From JBFMHD01 sp040752395 [NCBI: Candidatus Hydrogenedentota bacterium] (GTDB taxonomy: Bacteria; JBFMHD01), in assembly GCA_040752395.1 (NCBI GenBank), contig JBFMHD010000008.1, forward strand, positions 1 through 29,498: 29,498 bases of DNA, given 5' to 3'. Shown piece by piece: positions 15,557 to 25,300 of the stretch. The stretch's first letter is position 1. Each line of letters starts with the position of its first letter. The notes beneath the pieces were generated by a model. It ran no database searches, had not been told where the DNA came from, and worked only from the letters and a program-made list of their open reading frames with translations. The translations under genes and the position numbers were made by a program.

Positions 15557-16904
15557 ATAACCCTTTTTTATCTTGTATTTTTGATAAAATGGTACCGTCA
15601 GAAACCCTTACTAAAATATCATCATCTTTTTCTACGCTATGAATACTTTTAATTAACTTTCTATTCTTATCTTCTACAATTGCATAACCACGATTCAAAA
15701 CATTCACCGGGTTGAGTAGCTTTATCCCTTGATTACTCTTTTCTAATGATTCTCTCTTTTTGTCAATAAACCTTCTATAATTATTAACAATCTTTTCCCT
15801 TAATACAAATAAATTATCTTTTTTTGTAGGAAGAAGTTTAAGCGGTGAATAAGCATTAAGGACTTTTATATAGTTATTTATTCTGTTATTTTTTAAATTT
15901 AATGAATTGCCGATCATATATCTCAGTCTGTTGATATTTTTTACCAATGCTTCATCTCTGTCACGTATCAATAATAAAGGCTGAACAAAATACCTGCATC
16001 CTTTTATATCTTCCATAACCTCTTCATAATAATTAATTCTATTATTCATAGATTTCATACCTCGATCGATTATTTTATTAAGATTTTTTATAAGCTCGTT
16101 TCGATCAGGCGTACAAATCTCAGCTGCCTCAGTCGGTGTTGCTGCTCTTCTGTCTGATACATAATCAACAATGGTCCAGTCGATCTCATGACCTACAGCT
16201 GAAACAACCGGTATCTCAGTCTCAAAAATCTCACGAGCAAGCGTCTCGTCATTAAAACACCATAAATCTTCCATCGATCCGCCGCCACGACCGATAATGA
16301 TAACATCTATGTTTTTAAAACTACGTGCTAATCTTAATGCTCTGATAATGTCCTCTGCTGCTCCTTCGCCCTGAACAAGTGCAGGAAAGAGATAAACCTT
16401 TACCCATGGTGCCCGCCTCTTTATCACACGTAAAATGTCCCGTATAACAGCCCCGGTTCTTGCTGTAATCACCCCTATCGTTTTTGCAAAACCTGGTATG
16501 GTTTTTTTATGTTCTGGTTCAAAAAGCCCTTCTCTTCTTAGTTTCTCTTTTATCTCTAAAAATTTTTTGTATAACTCTCCTTCACCAGTAGTCTGTATCT
16601 CCTGAATAATCAGAGAATATGTTCCACCCTCAATATAAACATCAAGCCTACATCTCGCAAAAACCTCCATCCCATCTAAAAGCTTGAATTTAAGCTTACT
16701 AGCTTCTCTTTTAAAAATTACAGCACGTATCTGTGAACGCCTGTCTTTTAGATTAAAATATATATGTCCTGAGGTATGATATTTTAAACTTGAGACCTCG
16801 GCTTTTACCCAGAAATCATTGAAAAATTGCTCTCGTTCAATATAAACTTTTAAAAAATGGTTTATCTGCGTAACTGTATATACTTTTCTTTCTTCAAGAG
16901 TCAT
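15555..16904 (-). CDS. xseA: Exodeoxyribonuclease VII large subunit
   Basis: XseA is the catalytic subunit of exonuclease VII. The N-terminal OB-fold covers about residues 8-105 (VTQINHFLKVYIE, SGHIYFNLKD). The catalytic domain contains IGVITARTGAVIRDI, IIIGRGGGSMEDLWCFND, VVSAVGHEIDWTIVDYVSD and RAATPTEAAE, followed by a long helical region and a small beta C-terminus (LNRGYAIVED). Length 449 is normal. The ATG follows AGGAAAAAT. The stop overlaps the end of the composite repeat by two bases, so the repeat begins exactly where coding ends. It follows folD after about 100 bases, as in many bacteria. Confidence 0.96.
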   Translation of the reverse strand: MTLEERKVYTVTQINHFLKVYIEREQFFNDFWVKAEVSSLKYHTSGHIYFNLKDRRSQIRAVIFKREASKLKFKLLDGMEVFARCRLDVYIEGGTYSLIIQEIQTTGEGELYKKFLEIKEKLRREGLFEPEHKKTIPGFAKTIGVITARTGAVIRDILRVIKRRAPWVKVYLFPALVQGEGAAEDIIRALRLARSFKNIDVIIIGRGGGSMEDLWCFNDETLAREIFETEIPVVSAVGHEIDWTIVDYVSDRRAATPTEAAEICTPDRNELIKNLNKIIDRGMKSMNNRINYYEEVMEDIKGCRYFVQPLLLIRDRDEALVKNINRLRYMIGNSLNLKNNRINNYIKVLNAYSPLKLLPTKKDNLFVLREKIVNNYRRFIDKKRESLEKSNQGIKLLNPVNVLNRGYAIVEDKNRKLIKSIHSVEKDDDILVRVSDGTILSKIQDKKGL

Positions 16905-16921
16905 ATTTTTCCTATCAATTT

Positions 16922-16954
16922 GAGCAGTCTGGCGAGTTTTTCGTCGGACCGCTC
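16922..16954. other. Hairpin in the folD-xseA gap
   Basis: A 14-base arm (16922-16935) faces another at 16941-16954 around a 5-base loop, with eleven Watson-Crick pairs, two G-T wobbles and one A-C mismatch. A further short pairing (GTCC at 16963-16966 with GGAC at 16978-16981) follows. There is no T-run on either side, so it does not look like a terminator; an RNA-processing or mRNA-stability element inside the operon is possible. Confidence 0.5.
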
Positions 16955-17003
16955 ATCCTGAAGTCCGAAGTGCTGAAGGACCTCAAGAGAAATGGCTGGA
17001 TCT

Positions 17004-17858
17004 CTATTCGCAGAATGTCGACTGACACTTGTATAACTCCAGGGTGTTTTTCATAAGCATTGCTACTGTCATAGGACCAACACCCCCAGGTACAGGAGTT
17101 ATAAACTTCACCTTTTCTATTACTTCATCATAATCAACATCACCACATAGCTTACCATTAAGTCTATTCATTCCAACATCTATAACACAGGCCCCATCTT
17201 TCACAAAATCTTTATTTATCATCCTTGGCCTTCCTATAGCAGCTACTAAAATATCAGCTCTTTTACATACGTCTTTTAAATTATTAGTTTTAGAATGACA
17301 GATTGTCACAGTGGCATTCTCTCTAATCATTAGATGAAACAACGGCTTCCCCACTATATTACTTCTGCCTATAATAACAACTTCCCTCCCTTGAATCGTG
17401 ATATTATATCTTTTTAATAACTCAATAATACCTTTAGGTGTGCAGGGTTCTATAGTATCCAGTCCGGCAAATAATCGCCCCATATTATAAGGATGAAACC
17501 CATCAGCATCTTTTTGCGGCAAGATACTCTCTATAACCTTCTCTTTATCAATATGTTCTGGTAGTGGCAATTGAACTAATATCGCGGTAACATTTTTATC
17601 GTTATTAAGACTATTAATAAATTCGAGTAGTTTTTCATAAGATATATTTTTATCAAATTTATGTATTCTTGATTCTATTCCTATATTACAAGCAACTTCA
17701 TTTTTTTTCTTAACATAAATTGCCGAGGCAGGGTCTTCTCCCACGAGTATCACGCTTAACACCGGCTTTTTATTTAATTTAGCTATCTCTATTTTAATTT
17801 TCTGTATTATTTCTTCGTGTAATTTTTTACCATCAAGAAGAGTAAATGTATAAGACAT
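17004..17858 (-). CDS. folD: Bifunctional methylenetetrahydrofolate dehydrogenase/cyclohydrolase
   Basis: FolD interconverts 5,10-methylene-, methenyl- and 10-formyl-tetrahydrofolate with NADP. Seen are the active-site Y48-V-K-K-K52 pair in IYVKKKNEVACNIGI, VQLPLPEHID, the DVDGFHP-like QKDADGFHPYNMGRL, the Rossmann segment VIGRSNIVGKPL, and the end signature PVPGGVGPMTVAMLMKNT. Length 284 is standard. The start follows AGGTGATAA. Between it and spoVS lie 84 bases with nothing clear. Grouping of folD with xseA/xseB is a common bacterial arrangement. Confidence 0.96.
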   Translation of the reverse strand: MSYTFTLLDGKKLHEEIIQKIKIEIAKLNKKPVLSVILVGEDPASAIYVKKKNEVACNIGIESRIHKFDKNISYEKLLEFINSLNNDKNVTAILVQLPLPEHIDKEKVIESILPQKDADGFHPYNMGRLFAGLDTIEPCTPKGIIELLKRYNITIQGREVVIIGRSNIVGKPLFHLMIRENATVTICHSKTNNLKDVCKRADILVAAIGRPRMINKDFVKDGACVIDVGMNRLNGKLCGDVDYDEVIEKVKFITPVPGGVGPMTVAMLMKNTLELYKCQSTFCE

Positions 17859-17942
17859 TTATCACCTACTTATCAATTGTAAACTATCGTTCTGATGCGC
17901 GAGGCATTCTTCTCAAAACAAGACCCTCACACATGGATGGGC

Positions 17943-18206
17943 TCACTTCGTTTCTATCTGAAGTTTTATAGCAGTCCTTTCTTTTTCATCTACCATAAGG
18001 TCAATAAATGCAGGACGACATATAACATCAAGACCATTGGGTGCAAGGAACCCGCGCGTAATTATGATTGCTTTAATCGCTTGATTCAAAGCACCTGCCC
18101 CTATAACCTGTACATTCACTTTTTCACCTTTTCGAAGGCTGATTGCCATGGCACCGGCTACTGAGTTCGGGTTGGATTTAGCTGATACTTTGAGTAAAAT
18201 TTCCAT
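17943..18206 (-). CDS. spoVS: Stage V sporulation protein S (SpoVS) family protein
   Basis: The 87-residue protein matches the highly conserved SpoVS family: LKVSAKSNPNSVAGAMA, VIGAGALNQAIKAIIITRGF, LDVICRPAFIDL and ERTAIKLQIE. The fold is Alba-like and probably binds nucleic acid or acts as a dimer; in Bacillus it affects sporulation and septum formation. Homologues occur in many bacteria that do not form spores, so its presence does not show sporulation. The start follows AGGAGG by twelve bases. The order rny-ymdB-spoVS is the same as in Firmicutes such as Bacillus and Clostridia, supporting a shared regulatory role. The exact biochemical function is unknown. Confidence 0.93.
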   Translation of the reverse strand: MEILLKVSAKSNPNSVAGAMAISLRKGEKVNVQVIGAGALNQAIKAIIITRGFLAPNGLDVICRPAFIDLMVDEKERTAIKLQIETK

Positions 18207-18270
18207 ATAAAGAAGCTACCTCCTTTAGTGTATACTTATCCTCGGAGAAAATGGCTATGGTATATAAAAA

Positions 18271-19074
18271 TCAGTCTGATGCTTTGTAACTAAATCTCGC
18301 TATATCTACTGCTTTTTTTGAGTTTTTGTCAAGTGAAACATTTATACCCTGAATTATGCTCTTGCCTTTTGCTACCTCCAGCCTTTCTGGTAGATTTAAT
18401 ATTATCCTTTTAAATACAATGCTTGTTTCCATGCCGATAACTGAGTCCTGTGGTCCCACCATGCCGATATCAGTAATATAAGCTGTTCCACCTGGCAAAA
18501 TTCTTTCATCAGCTGTTGGTATATGTGTGTGTGTTCCAAAGAGAAGTGAGACCCTGTTATCAAGATAATGGCCCATCGCTACTTTTTCTGATGTTGCCTC
18601 AGCATGGAAATCAACAATTATGTAATCAACTTCTTTTATGTTTTCAGTCTCCAGTATTTCATCGATCTTTCTAAATGGGCAATCCACATTATCAAGAAAC
18701 ACCCTGCCAAGCAGATTTATAACAGCGATTTTTTTATTATGAATATTAAGCACAAGTTGTCCCCGGCCTGGTACCCCTGGTGGATAATTTGCGGGTCTTA
18801 ATAACCGCGACTGTTCATCAAATAATTTCAGTGACTCTTTTTTATTAAACGAATGATTGCCGCCGGTAATCACATCGACACCGATATTTAAAATTTCAAG
18901 TACAGTCTCCTGATTCAGTCCCATGCCACCTGCCAGATTCTCGCCATTGGCTATGATTAAATCAGGATTGAACTCTTTTGATATCCTTTCAATATTATAA
19001 GTTAAGGCTCTTCTACCTGGTTTGCCTATAATATCACCAAAAACAGTAATTCTGAAAATATTATCATCGTGCAT
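18271..19074 (-). CDS. ymdB: YmdB-family metallophosphoesterase
   Basis: This 267-residue calcineurin-like phosphoesterase belongs to the YmdB (TIGR00282) family; the Bacillus enzyme hydrolyses 2',3'-cyclic nucleotides and affects biofilm and sporulation decisions. The metal ligands appear in [44 protein letters not shown] and [12 protein letters not shown] chose the ATG at 19074 over the TTG at 19080. It overlaps the rny stop by 11 bases, so the two RNA-metabolism enzymes are coupled. A role in clearing cyclic nucleotides from RNA decay fits the neighbour but is inferred. Confidence 0.94.
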   Translation of the reverse strand: MHDDNIFRITVFGDIIGKPGRRALTYNIERISKEFNPDLIIANGENLAGGMGLNQETVLEILNIGVDVITGGNHSFNKKESLKLFDEQSRLLRPANYPPGVPGRGQLVLNIHNKKIAVINLLGRVFLDNVDCPFRKIDEILETENIKEVDYIIVDFHAEATSEKVAMGHYLDNRVSLLFGTHTHIPTADERILPGGTAYITDIGMVGPQDSVIGMETSIVFKRIILNLPERLEVAKGKSIIQGINVSLDKNSKKAVDIARFSYKASD

Positions 19075-20629
19075 ATTCAATAACCCTTGTTTCTCTTATT
19101 ACAGTTACTTTTATCTCGCCTGGGAACTCGAGGTCTTTTTCAATTTTTTTAGCGATATTTCTTGCGAGTTCAATAGCGCCCTCATCATCTACCTGTTCAT
19201 TAGATACTATAACTCTAACCTCTCTGCCTGCCTGTATAGCGTATGCCTTTTCCACGCCTTCAAACGATTGAGCGATCTTTTCTATCTCTTCAAGGCGTTT
19301 GAGATATGTTTCTAAGTTTTCTCTTCTTGCGCCTGGTCTTGCTGCTGATATAGCGTCAGCTGCGGAAACAAGTATAGCTTCAACAGTTTTAGGTTCCTCA
19401 TCATAATGGTGTGCGGAGATAGCATGGATCACAGCAGGTGATTCATTATATTTTTTTGCGATCTGTGCCCCGATCAAGGCATGTGGTCCTTGAACCTGAT
19501 GGTCAACAGCTTTACCTATATCATGCAATAAGCAGGCTCTTCTTACAATAGAAGCATCAGCGCCGACCTGTGATGCTACCATTCCACCAATGTATGCGAC
19601 CTCAAGAGAATGCTGTAATATGTTCTGGCCATAACTTGTTCTGTATTTCAATCTGCCGAGAATTTTTATAAGTTCTGGTGCTAAATTATGTATTCCCAAA
19701 TCGTATGCGGCTTTTTCGCCTTCTTCCCGCATCCCTTCTTCTATCTCGGTCTTTGATTTTTCTACAACCTCTTCTATCCTGCCAGGATGTATCCTGCCAT
19801 CTGCGATGAGTTTCTCGAGCGATCTTTTTGCAACCTCTCTTCTAATAGGGTCGAAAGCAGAAATGATAACAGCTTCTGGTGTATCATCGACGACGAGGTC
19901 AACGCCTGTTAGTTTCTCGAACTCCCTTATGTTTCGGCCCTCTCTTCCTATGATTCTCCCTTTCATCTCTTCAGCAGGTAAATTAACAACAGAGACCGAT
20001 GATTCTGCCACGTGTTCAGATGCATATCGTTGTATAGCGAGAACCACTGCTTCGTTGGCTTTCTTCTTTGCAACGGTTTTAGCCTCTTCCTCGATCCTTT
20101 TAATCCGTTGTGCTGCCTCTTTCTTTGCTTCTTCTTCTACCTGTTTTAAAAGTATGTTTCTTGCCTCGAACTCACTTAAGCCTGATACCCGTTCTAATTC
20201 ACGAATATATTTTTCACTCATTTCTTTAACCTGTCTCTCTTTTGTATTAAGCACCTCCTCTCTGATGTTCATATCCTTGTCTCTTTTTAACAGGATATCT
20301 TTATCTCTTAATACATCCTCTTCCTTGCGTTTTAACGAGATCTCAAGTTCAGCTACTTCCCTCTTTTTTTTCTGTAGCAAATCTTCTGTACGACTCCGCT
20401 CTTTCTGAATCTCGTCATACGCTTCAACTACTTTCTCCTTCTTTATCACCTCTGCTTCCCGCCTGGCATCTTCTAAAATCTGTTTCGCTACCTTTTTTGA
20501 AGATATTAATTTTTGACTATCAAGATATTTGGAAATAAAAAAACCAAGTATAAATGAGATGACAGTTATCGCTACTGACACTAATATAACATTTTCCTGA
20601 AAAAGATTCTGTAATAAAGTTTCCATCAT
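19064..20629 (-). CDS. rny: Ribonuclease Y
   Basis: RNase Y is a membrane-anchored endonuclease that starts mRNA decay. A single N-terminal transmembrane helix (residues ~13-33) is followed by a long charged coiled coil (about 40-190), a KH domain ([20 protein letters not shown]), and an HD domain with [21 protein letters not shown] and [10 protein letters not shown], which supply the metal ligands. Length 521 matches Firmicutes homologues. AGGAGG stands eight bases before the first of two adjacent ATGs. It is the first gene of the housekeeping operon, preceded by a long leader carrying composite repeat copy A. Confidence 0.97.
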   Translation of the reverse strand: MMETLLQNLFQENVILVSVAITVISFILGFFISKYLDSQKLISSKKVAKQILEDARREAEVIKKEKVVEAYDEIQKERSRTEDLLQKKKREVAELEISLKRKEEDVLRDKDILLKRDKDMNIREEVLNTKERQVKEMSEKYIRELERVSGLSEFEARNILLKQVEEEAKKEAAQRIKRIEEEAKTVAKKKANEAVVLAIQRYASEHVAESSVSVVNLPAEEMKGRIIGREGRNIREFEKLTGVDLVVDDTPEAVIISAFDPIRREVAKRSLEKLIADGRIHPGRIEEVVEKSKTEIEEGMREEGEKAAYDLGIHNLAPELIKILGRLKYRTSYGQNILQHSLEVAYIGGMVASQVGADASIVRRACLLHDIGKAVDHQVQGPHALIGAQIAKKYNESPAVIHAISAHHYDEEPKTVEAILVSAADAISAARPGARRENLETYLKRLEEIEKIAQSFEGVEKAYAIQAGREVRVIVSNEQVDDEGAIELARNIAKKIEKDLEFPGEIKVTVIRETRVIEYAR

Positions 20630-20638
20630 CCGTTAAAC

Positions 20639-20945
20639 CTCCTCTGAAAAACATTCTAACTCTAATAATATCAAATAGAAGCAAGAGGCAAGAAGCAAGA
20701 TAACGGAAGAAGTGAGAGGTGTCAGGACAGGCTACAGGCTACGGACTACAGCCGGCTGGAGCCAAAAGCCAAAAGCCAAAAGCCTGCTGAAAAGTCTTGA
20801 GTCTTGAGTCTTGAGTCTCGAGTCCTGTTTTGACTCACGACTTGCGACTTGTGACTCTTTTCATACTTTGTGCCTCTGCGCCTCTGTGCCTCTGTGCCTT
20901 TCCTTTCAATCTTTCAATCTTTCAATCTTTGTGCCTCTGCGCCTG
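20639..20945. repeat. Composite intergenic repeat, copy A in the rny leader
   Basis: The segment 20639-20763 is a direct repeat of 21906-22023, with about six substitutions and one 7-base indel. It then continues with AAAAGCC words (20761-20783), the GAGTC/GACTC hairpin block (20788-20864), CTGTGCCT words (20867-20899), TTTCAATC words (20900-20930) and a last CTGTGCC word. The repeat begins inside the ribosome binding site of rny. If the promoter at 21109-21137 is right, all of it is transcribed as 5' leader. Confidence 0.85.
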
Positions 20946-21108
20946 ACTGTCGTATTTAATACAAAATAGGGAGTTTTTATTTCTTGATTGATATGGCCAG
21001 TGTAACGCTGGACCTTTAACAAAAATCTATCTGAAAATTTTAATCTATAACTAAGGCGATGAAGCCTGTTTCACAACCAAGATAACCAAAAATTCCCTTT
21101 CTTTTGAT

Positions 21109-21137
21109 TATATAATACATTATACTGAATCTGTCAA
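21109..21137 (-). promoter_or_regulatory. Likely promoter of the rny-nadK operon
   Basis: Minus-strand TTGACA (21137-21132) and TATATA (21114-21109) are 17 bases apart, and an overlapping TATAAT (21112-21107) is 19 bases away. It sits between the end of the second HEPN gene and rny and implies a leader of about 470 bases. Besides repeat copy A the leader has a small pairing near 20997-21016 (GGCCAG with CTGGACC). Confidence 0.6.
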
Positions 21138-21193
21138 AAAAAATTATTTGCAGATCCGTCGGGGCTTCTGACCCTCTCTACATTTTCTATTTT

Positions 21194-21649
21194 TCAATTT
21201 TTTATTTCCGGAATTACTTCAAGATACCTATCTATTTCTCTCTTAAACTTAGAATAAACCTCAGAGATGTGGTCCATTAAGGGCTTTAATTTTTCCCACT
21301 CTATAAGAAAACCATAAGCATGCGTAAAGAAATGACGAAAGACCCGATATTCATCTATCTTATCTGCGATTTCCCTCGATATAAAATTATGTTCAACGGA
21401 TAAACTCAATAAATCCCTGTGCCATGTTGGTGTGTCTGGTATTGGTATGTTTTTGTGTGATAACAGTTGCTTTAAAATATTTTCCATTCCTGTATAAGCA
21501 TTTTGGAGATATCCTCCTATCCCTACAATGACTACGAGTTGCTTGAAGGGTATATCTTTCACCTTTTCTATTTCGCTCAAAACTTTTGTAATATTTTCCA
21601 TCTCCGCGTAAACTTTTTCTTTTACACTAGCCATATAACACCAGCCCAT
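21194..21649 (-). CDS. HEPN-domain protein, likely HepT-like toxin (second module)
   Basis: This helical protein of 146 to 151 residues carries the HEPN motif RX4HXY as R105-H-F-F-T-H110-A-Y112 (counting from the first ATG), in the context DEYRVFRHFFTHAYGF. It belongs to a different HEPN subgroup from the module at 11087: the surrounding sequence is not alike. Two starts are possible, the ATG at 21649 or, more likely, the ATG at 21634, which overlaps the MNT stop as ATGGCTAG. In known systems such proteins are RNases silenced by modification of the tyrosine. It lies downstream of its MNT partner, and the pair sits between direct repeats A and B. Confidence 0.83.
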   Translation of the reverse strand: MGWCYMASVKEKVYAEMENITKVLSEIEKVKDIPFKQLVVIVGIGGYLQNAYTGMENILKQLLSHKNIPIPDTPTWHRDLLSLSVEHNFISREIADKIDEYRVFRHFFTHAYGFLIEWEKLKPLMDHISEVYSKFKREIDRYLEVIPEIKN

Positions 21650-21893
21650 CTTTTTCTATAAGTCTATTAAATGAACAATCTATGCTTAAATCAATAACGT
21701 CCACTGGAGAAGAGAGACCCCTGTCTAATTCTGCCCAGAATTTAAAAAATAATTCAGGTGCTAACCCAATTACACCTATATCTATATCTCGTGCATCCGT
21801 CCTTTCCTTTGATGAGCCGAAAAGAATTACTTTCTCTAATTTATACTTTTTAGCGTACGTTAATATTACATTTTTGTCGTTTTCAGATATCAT
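21627..21893 (-). CDS. MNT-type nucleotidyltransferase, likely antitoxin (second module)
   Basis: The 88-residue protein shows the MNT core ILFGSSKERTDARDIDIGVIG, with GSS at 26-28, Asp36 and Asp38, and a third Asp near residue 65-68 in VDVIDLS. It would modify the HEPN partner encoded immediately downstream with an overlap. The ribosome binding site, AGAGGAG, lies twelve bases before the ATG and is itself the first part of direct repeat B; the same sequence supplies the ribosome binding site of rny in copy A. So this gene uses a duplicated rny translation-start region. Confidence 0.83.
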   Translation of the reverse strand: MISENDKNVILTYAKKYKLEKVILFGSSKERTDARDIDIGVIGLAPELFFKFWAELDRGLSSPVDVIDLSIDCSFNRLIEKDGLVLYG

Positions 21894-21905
21894 TGTATGC
21901 TATAT

Positions 21906-22098
21906 CTCCTCTGAAAAACGCTGTAACTCTAATAATATCAAGTAGAAGCAAGAAGCAAGATAACGGAAGAAGTGAGAGGTATCAGGACAGGCTACAGGCT
22001 ACGAACTACAGCCGGCTGGAGCCCCCTATGAAAAGTCTTGAGTCTTGAGTCTCGAGTCCTGTTTTGACTCACAACTTGCGACTTGTGACTCTTTTCAT
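21906..22098. repeat. Composite intergenic repeat, copy B upstream of the MNT gene
   Basis: 21906-22023 repeats 20639-20763 nearly base for base, beginning with CTCCTCTGAAAAAC and including the TAATAATATCAA segment that the xseA-xseB copy lacks. The GAGTC/GACTC hairpin block follows at 22028-22098, closed by ATGAAAAG and CTTTTCAT. The GTGCC and TTTCAATC blocks of the other copies are absent here. Confidence 0.85.
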
Positions 22099-22127
22099 AT
22101 CATCTTTAGTTTTTCATCCTTTGTGTA

Positions 22128-22300
22128 GAGCGCAAACCGCGCTCATGACGACTCCTTCGAAAAAGTTCGGAGTTCGGAGTTCGGGGTTCGGAGCTATTAT
22201 TACGAACTCCTAAGTTCTAACTCCTATGACAAGTTAAAAGTAAAGAAAGCGAAAATATACACTTCCCTGCCGTATCTTTTAATCTTTGAATCTTTGAACC
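22128..22300. repeat. Further tandem words and a small palindrome downstream of the giant gene
   Basis: A 6-bp perfect stem, GAGCGC with GCGCTC (22128-22144), is followed at 22165-22194 by four copies of AGTTCGG-type words, and at 22274-22300 by repeated AATCTTTG words. No T-run follows the stem in either direction, so a terminator for the giant gene is not evident. No gene is seen in 22099-22310. Confidence 0.6.
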
Positions 22301-22310
22301 ACTCAACTAT

Positions 22311-25300
22311 CTACTTTATCACTGTCACTTTCTTTATTACTCGCTCTCCGCGGTCATTCGTTATCACTATAATATATACACCGCTTGCTACGTCCTTGCC
22401 ACTCTTGTTCTTTAAATCCCACCGGGCTATGCCTAAGTTCAAAATAAAAAACTCATCCACAAGCTCACCTGCTATGTTGAATATCCTGATATTACAATTG
22501 GTTGTGAGATTTAGAATCTTTATACCGAACCGGTTGTCTGTGGTCGGAAGATTAGCTGTTGGTACACTGGGTTTCCATGGGTTGGGATATATTATTACGT
22601 TATTCAGGTTAGCTGCAGTCGCACCGCCAAGAGCAAAGATAGTAAGATGTGGGGTCGAATACCTAACAAGATTTAATGCTACATCAACCTCAGAATTATA
22701 TAATACCTCCCACTTTTTATTAGCCTCATCAAGATACATCATCTTTAGTAATTGCTCATCGACCGAACCAAGCTCAGCGTCAAGATACGGTAATACTATT
22801 GTCAGCTCTTTGCCTGAATTAAAAGTACTTATTACCTCATCTTCTAATGTTTTTACTATTATCTCCCAGGGTCTGTAATTAGAAAGTAAAGTTATACCCC
22901 GAGCCTGGGCTGAGGCATTAGCTACTGAAACCGTTTCAACACTTAAATCTACCCGTTTTATCTCAATTATAAACGGCATATCTATAATATTTTCAGGATA
23001 AGATATCTCTGCCTGTAAACCAGTTATTGTATCTATATATGAATAGCTACCAGCAACCCTGTGTGAATGATAAACAGTTGCACTGAAAGTATCAAAATAG
23101 GTGTTTAAATAATTAAAACTAAATACCACGGTCTCACCGGGAACTAAATTCGTATCAGAAACAAGATTGCGCCATTCCACTATATATCCTTTTGAATAAT
23201 AGAATACATCAGGTTTACGCTCTGTGTCCTGACTGTTCCCTGTTAGTCTATGCACATCCATTCTGTAATCATCAAGCCAGCCACTATCAAGCATTAATCC
23301 ACTAAAATATCCTTTAATAACTACGTTTATGTCTTTGTTAGTTATCTTATTTAGATACTCGTCATCTCCATATACTTCAAACCAGAATGTATCAAACTCC
23401 TGCTCAACTACGGTAATTTCATCGCTTCTACCATAAGCATATCCTTTATCAATAACATAATAATACCCACCATCTTTATTCAGTGTTGTAATTGTATTAG
23501 CTAATCCATTCTCGATATATAACTCTATTTCAGGGATAGAAGAGGCAGGCTGTACAGTTGAAAAATCATAAGGAACAACAGTTATGGTATCATCATAATC
23601 CACCACTGCACCAAATTTATCTACTAAAGTTATGCTCATTGCGAACCCGGTTCCTTTTCTTACAAGTAACGGTATAGAGATTAAAAACGTATCTTTTTCT
23701 GCACAGAAATAGAGTGTAGTTGTTGTTCCCACATCATCTATTGTTATAACTGATGTTCCTTGTGTATTTGATGATATATAAAATTCAGTAACACCGTGTT
23801 TTTCACCAACACTATGTGTAGGTTGGGTCGGTTGAATAATTGAATCTTCTAAGCTGGAGGAAGAGACTGTGACCCATTTTCCATTTATGCCAACACCCTC
23901 GGCATTCCTTAAAATTATATATCCTATTCTGCTATTACCATCTGCTGCGATCACAGGTTCTATCTGTATCTCTGAGGTACTTGAATCAGGTAATCGATCT
24001 AAGCCGGCTGCAAAGATCGAGAAATGATTACTCGTAAAAGTTATCTTGTTGTTCAGGGTATCAACAACACCGAGAAATGGTTCCCATTGCGATGTTGACT
24101 GATTATACCAGTATGGTCTTAGACTTGCTTCTGTCGCATCTGATAACCCGTCACCATCAGAGTCCACGCCAGATATCCGCTGTTCTTCTGGAACATCATT
24201 TGCCGAATAATATAAGATTATAGTTATATCATTCGAGAAATTGACTGAAGGATAGAACTCACGAGCAGCACCGGTTAATACAAGAGTATCTCCTGTTACA
24301 GAGGGGACATTTGTAGGTTTACGGGTGCCAATCGTTACGCCTTCAGCCAGTGTTTCGCCATCAGGAACTAAAACCGTTGGTCTACCATTCTCGAATAAAA
24401 TCCCGCCCTGTGAGGTTACTAATGCTTCATTGATAATATCCGTAGCCCGACCCTGCGTAACTTTTGATGAATTTATGGTCAATTGCACAAGTGAATCACC
24501 TGTTGGGTTCCAGTCTGCAAAAAATTCATTCACATTCGGGTCATTCTTTACAATTTGTTGAGGATAAGGAACCGCGTCTGTTGAATTATTATAATACCTC
24601 ATATATAAATTAAAATTACAACCATCAAAACTTGACGGCGTAGTATCATTCCCACCAAACGCATAAGTACCCCAGGAGAACACATTATTATCATCATAAG
24701 CATAAAGAATGACCTCATCTGTGCCTGACCACGTGGGATGAAACGCTACACCATTTGTATTATGACTCACTTTAACAAGGTGAGCATCAGATAAACTCCC
24801 GATGCCTGTATCAGGTATTGTTCCTAAATCTTTTATCACATAAACCCAGCCTGTAGTAAAGTTGCCTATAACAGGTGGGACACCAGTAGCATCAAGTATA
24901 GTACAGACAATCTTTGTGCCAGTCGAGTTCCAGCGAGGATTGATACATCGATATTTTGTACCTGGCGGGTTCCATAATTTTGTAAGTCTATCCATTGTTT
25001 TTTTAGCATTTAATGGTGATAATTGCTGGATATATAAATCCCCACCAAATGATACAACACATGTGCCGTTCCGTTCATCAATCTCGTAGAAAGGTGATGC
25101 GGGTGGATAATCCAGGGTGTCTGAATAAAGGCTCGAAACCCGCTGAGTATTTGCCTGTTCCTGGTCCGTAACACCATCAGAAATCTGCCAGAGCTCAGGT
25201 CCGCGCCATGGCGGACTCGGCTTTGTACCAACTAAATCATCTGCTGCAACTACAATATTGCCTCCACTTGTCCACTCTACATTCGAATGCGGCCAGATAA

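Noticed and set aside
17943-18206. SpoVS as evidence for sporulation
   Set aside because: The family is widespread in bacteria that do not sporulate and no other sporulation gene is present here.
19806-20408. A 200-codon serine-rich open frame on the plus strand opposite rny
   Set aside because: It is the antisense of the RNase Y coiled coil, whose Glu/Lys/Arg codons read as Ser/Phe/Leu on the other strand.
20639-22098. CRISPR array
   Set aside because: The tandem words are 7 to 9 bases with no unique spacers, and no cas genes are present.
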